Below are positions 6,014 to 6,938 of a DNA stretch of 6,938 nt, piece by piece. The translations under genes were made by a program, and so were the position numbers. The DNA comes from Anaeroplasmataceae bacterium. GTDB taxonomy: Bacteria > Bacillota_I > Bacilli_A > Acholeplasmatales > Anaeroplasmataceae. Numbering within the stretch: position 1 is the stretch's first letter; every line of letters begins with the position of its first letter. The notes below the pieces were generated by a model that saw nothing but the letters and a program-made list of their open reading frames with translations, ran no database searches and was not told the DNA's origin. The stretch spans positions 1 to 6,938 of the forward strand of contig JAHHSW010000043.1 of the NCBI GenBank assembly GCA_020024985.1. Direction: 5' to 3'.

Positions 6014-6938
6014 ATGATAGAGCTAAAGAATGTAACTAAATTCTATAATTCAAATGGAGTTGTCACCCTGGGCCTTAGAAATATAAATTTAAAGCTAAAT
6101 AAGGGTGAGATAGTTGCTATTTGTGGTGATAGTGGTAGTGGTAAATCAACCCTACTTAATGTAATAACGGGAGTAGATACCTATGAGGAGGGAGAAATCC
6201 TTTTCTATGGTAATGAAACCTCTTATTTTGATCAAAAGGATATGGATAGCTTTAGGAAAAATAATGTATCCTTCATCTATCAAAAATATAATATTATAGA
6301 TTCCTATACAGTTTTAGAAAATGTTATGATTCCCTTAACACTAAGAGGTATGGATAATAGTGAGGCAAAATTAAAGGCTTCAGAAATTATTGAAAGGGTC
6401 GGTCTTAAGGATAGAATAAATAATAAGGGTAGTAAGCTATCAGGTGGTGAGAAGCAAAGATGTGTAATCGCAAGAGCTCTTGCTGAGGATTCTCCAATCC
6501 TAGCCTGTGATGAGCCAACAGGTAACCTTGATAGTAAGACTGGTGATGAAATCATTAAGCTTATTAAGGAGGTTAGTGATGATAAGCTAGTATTAATCGT
6601 AACCCATAATTATGATCAGGTTAAGGATATAGTAACTAGAAGAATTAAGCTAAGTGATGGAGAAATTATTGAGGATGTCACTATGGCTAATGTAGAAGCT
6701 GAGGGCTTTATGCCAATGAAGCTTGATACAAAGCGTATGAAGAGGAGGTATACCATTCAGTTTGCTATAAAAAATATCAAGGCAACCCCTAAAAAGACCT
6801 GCTTAGTGTCCTTAGTTTTATTATTTGTAGCTACAATGGCTATGATTATGACTCTATTTTCCTTTGAGTTTGCAAGTAAGGGAGAGGAGGCTAATAGCTA
6901 TAATGTAATTAATAGTAATAATGTAATTGTTTATAATA
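6014..6938 (+). CDS. ABC transporter, ATPase fused to FtsX/MacB-like permease (3' end beyond window)
   Basis: The frame stays open from the ATG at 6014 to the window edge, giving 308 visible residues. GGAG at 6000-6003 lies ten bases before the start. Residues 1-225 form an ABC ATPase of the LolD/MacB/BceA type: Walker A GDSGSGKST at 38-46, Q-loop Q90, signature LSGGE at 142-146, Walker B ILACDEPTGNLD with D166 and E167, and switch histidine H198. A short linker with a basic RMKRRY stretch leads to RYTIQFAIKNIKATPKKT, typical of the start of an FtsX-type permease, and a first membrane helix at about 263-284. The extracytoplasmic domain begins as the window ends. ATPase and permease in one chain resembles MacB, although MacB has the same domain order and mainly Gram-negative partners. 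Likely roles are export or sensing of peptides or lipids, as in Bce-type systems; the substrate cannot be read from the sequence. A terminator upstream makes it a separate unit. Confidence 0.9.
   Translation, partial: MIELKNVTKFYNSNGVVTLGLRNINLKLNKGEIVAICGDSGSGKSTLLNVITGVDTYEEGEILFYGNETSYFDQKDMDSFRKNNVSFIYQKYNIIDSYTVLENVMIPLTLRGMDNSEAKLKASEIIERVGLKDRINNKGSKLSGGEKQRCVIARALAEDSPILACDEPTGNLDSKTGDEIIKLIKEVSDDKLVLIVTHNYDQVKDIVTRRIKLSDGEIIEDVTMANVEAEGFMPMKLDTKRMKRRYTIQFAIKNIKATPKKTCLVSLVLLFVATMAMIMTLFSFEFASKGEEANSYNVINSNNVIVYN

Noticed and set aside
6304..6555. 83-residue open frame on the minus strand
   Set aside because: It is antisense to the ABC ATPase motifs (signature and Walker B), so it is a shadow of a real coding region.
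1..6938. Mobile element, CRISPR or defence system
   Set aside because: No transposase, integrase, long terminal inverted repeats, spaced direct repeats or nuclease/toxin genes are seen; the gene content is housekeeping plus a transporter.

Overview
The window is AT-rich, densely packed and entirely plus-strand, and looks like a low-GC Gram-positive bacterium (Firmicutes/Bacilli or a relative of the Mollicutes). Three things point that way: strong AGGAG/AAGGAGG ribosome binding sites, a Gram-positive style signal peptidase, and the neighbouring order signal peptidase I - rbgA - rnhB, which is common in Firmicutes. Every tryptophan is TGG and TGA ends rbgA, so the standard bacterial code fits. 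The genus cannot be named from this stretch.

Layout. Positions 1-33 look like the tail of an upstream terminator. A promoter at 34-62 leads into a tight three-gene unit. It holds an unrecognised membrane protein (96-1055), an FtsK/SpoIIIE/SftA-type DNA translocase with no membrane segments of its own (1042-3354), and a type I signal peptidase with three N-terminal hydrophobic segments (3354-4190). Both junctions in this unit overlap, so translation is probably coupled. A second promoter at 4214-4242 sits before rbgA (ribosome-assembly GTPase, 4296-5147) and rnhB (RNase HII, 5128-5808), which overlap by 20 bases. A clear intrinsic terminator at 5816-5849 closes this unit. A 205-base intergenic region follows, carrying a perfect 9-2-9 palindrome and a TATAAT box. 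It precedes an ABC transporter with the ATPase fused to a permease (6014 onward), cut by the window end.

How the genes fit together. The first unit combines chromosome translocation at division with membrane-protein maturation. The second combines 50S subunit maturation with removal of RNA from DNA. The ABC gene is separated by the terminator and appears to be an independent unit.

Most of the window is housekeeping. The points most worth a second look are: the TM-less translocase coupled to a small membrane protein; an RbgA whose guanine-specificity motif NKxD reads CKSS; the palindrome before the ABC gene; and a strong dependence of the Gln codon choice (CAA or CAG) on the next base. I see no CRISPR array, mobile element, tRNA or rRNA.
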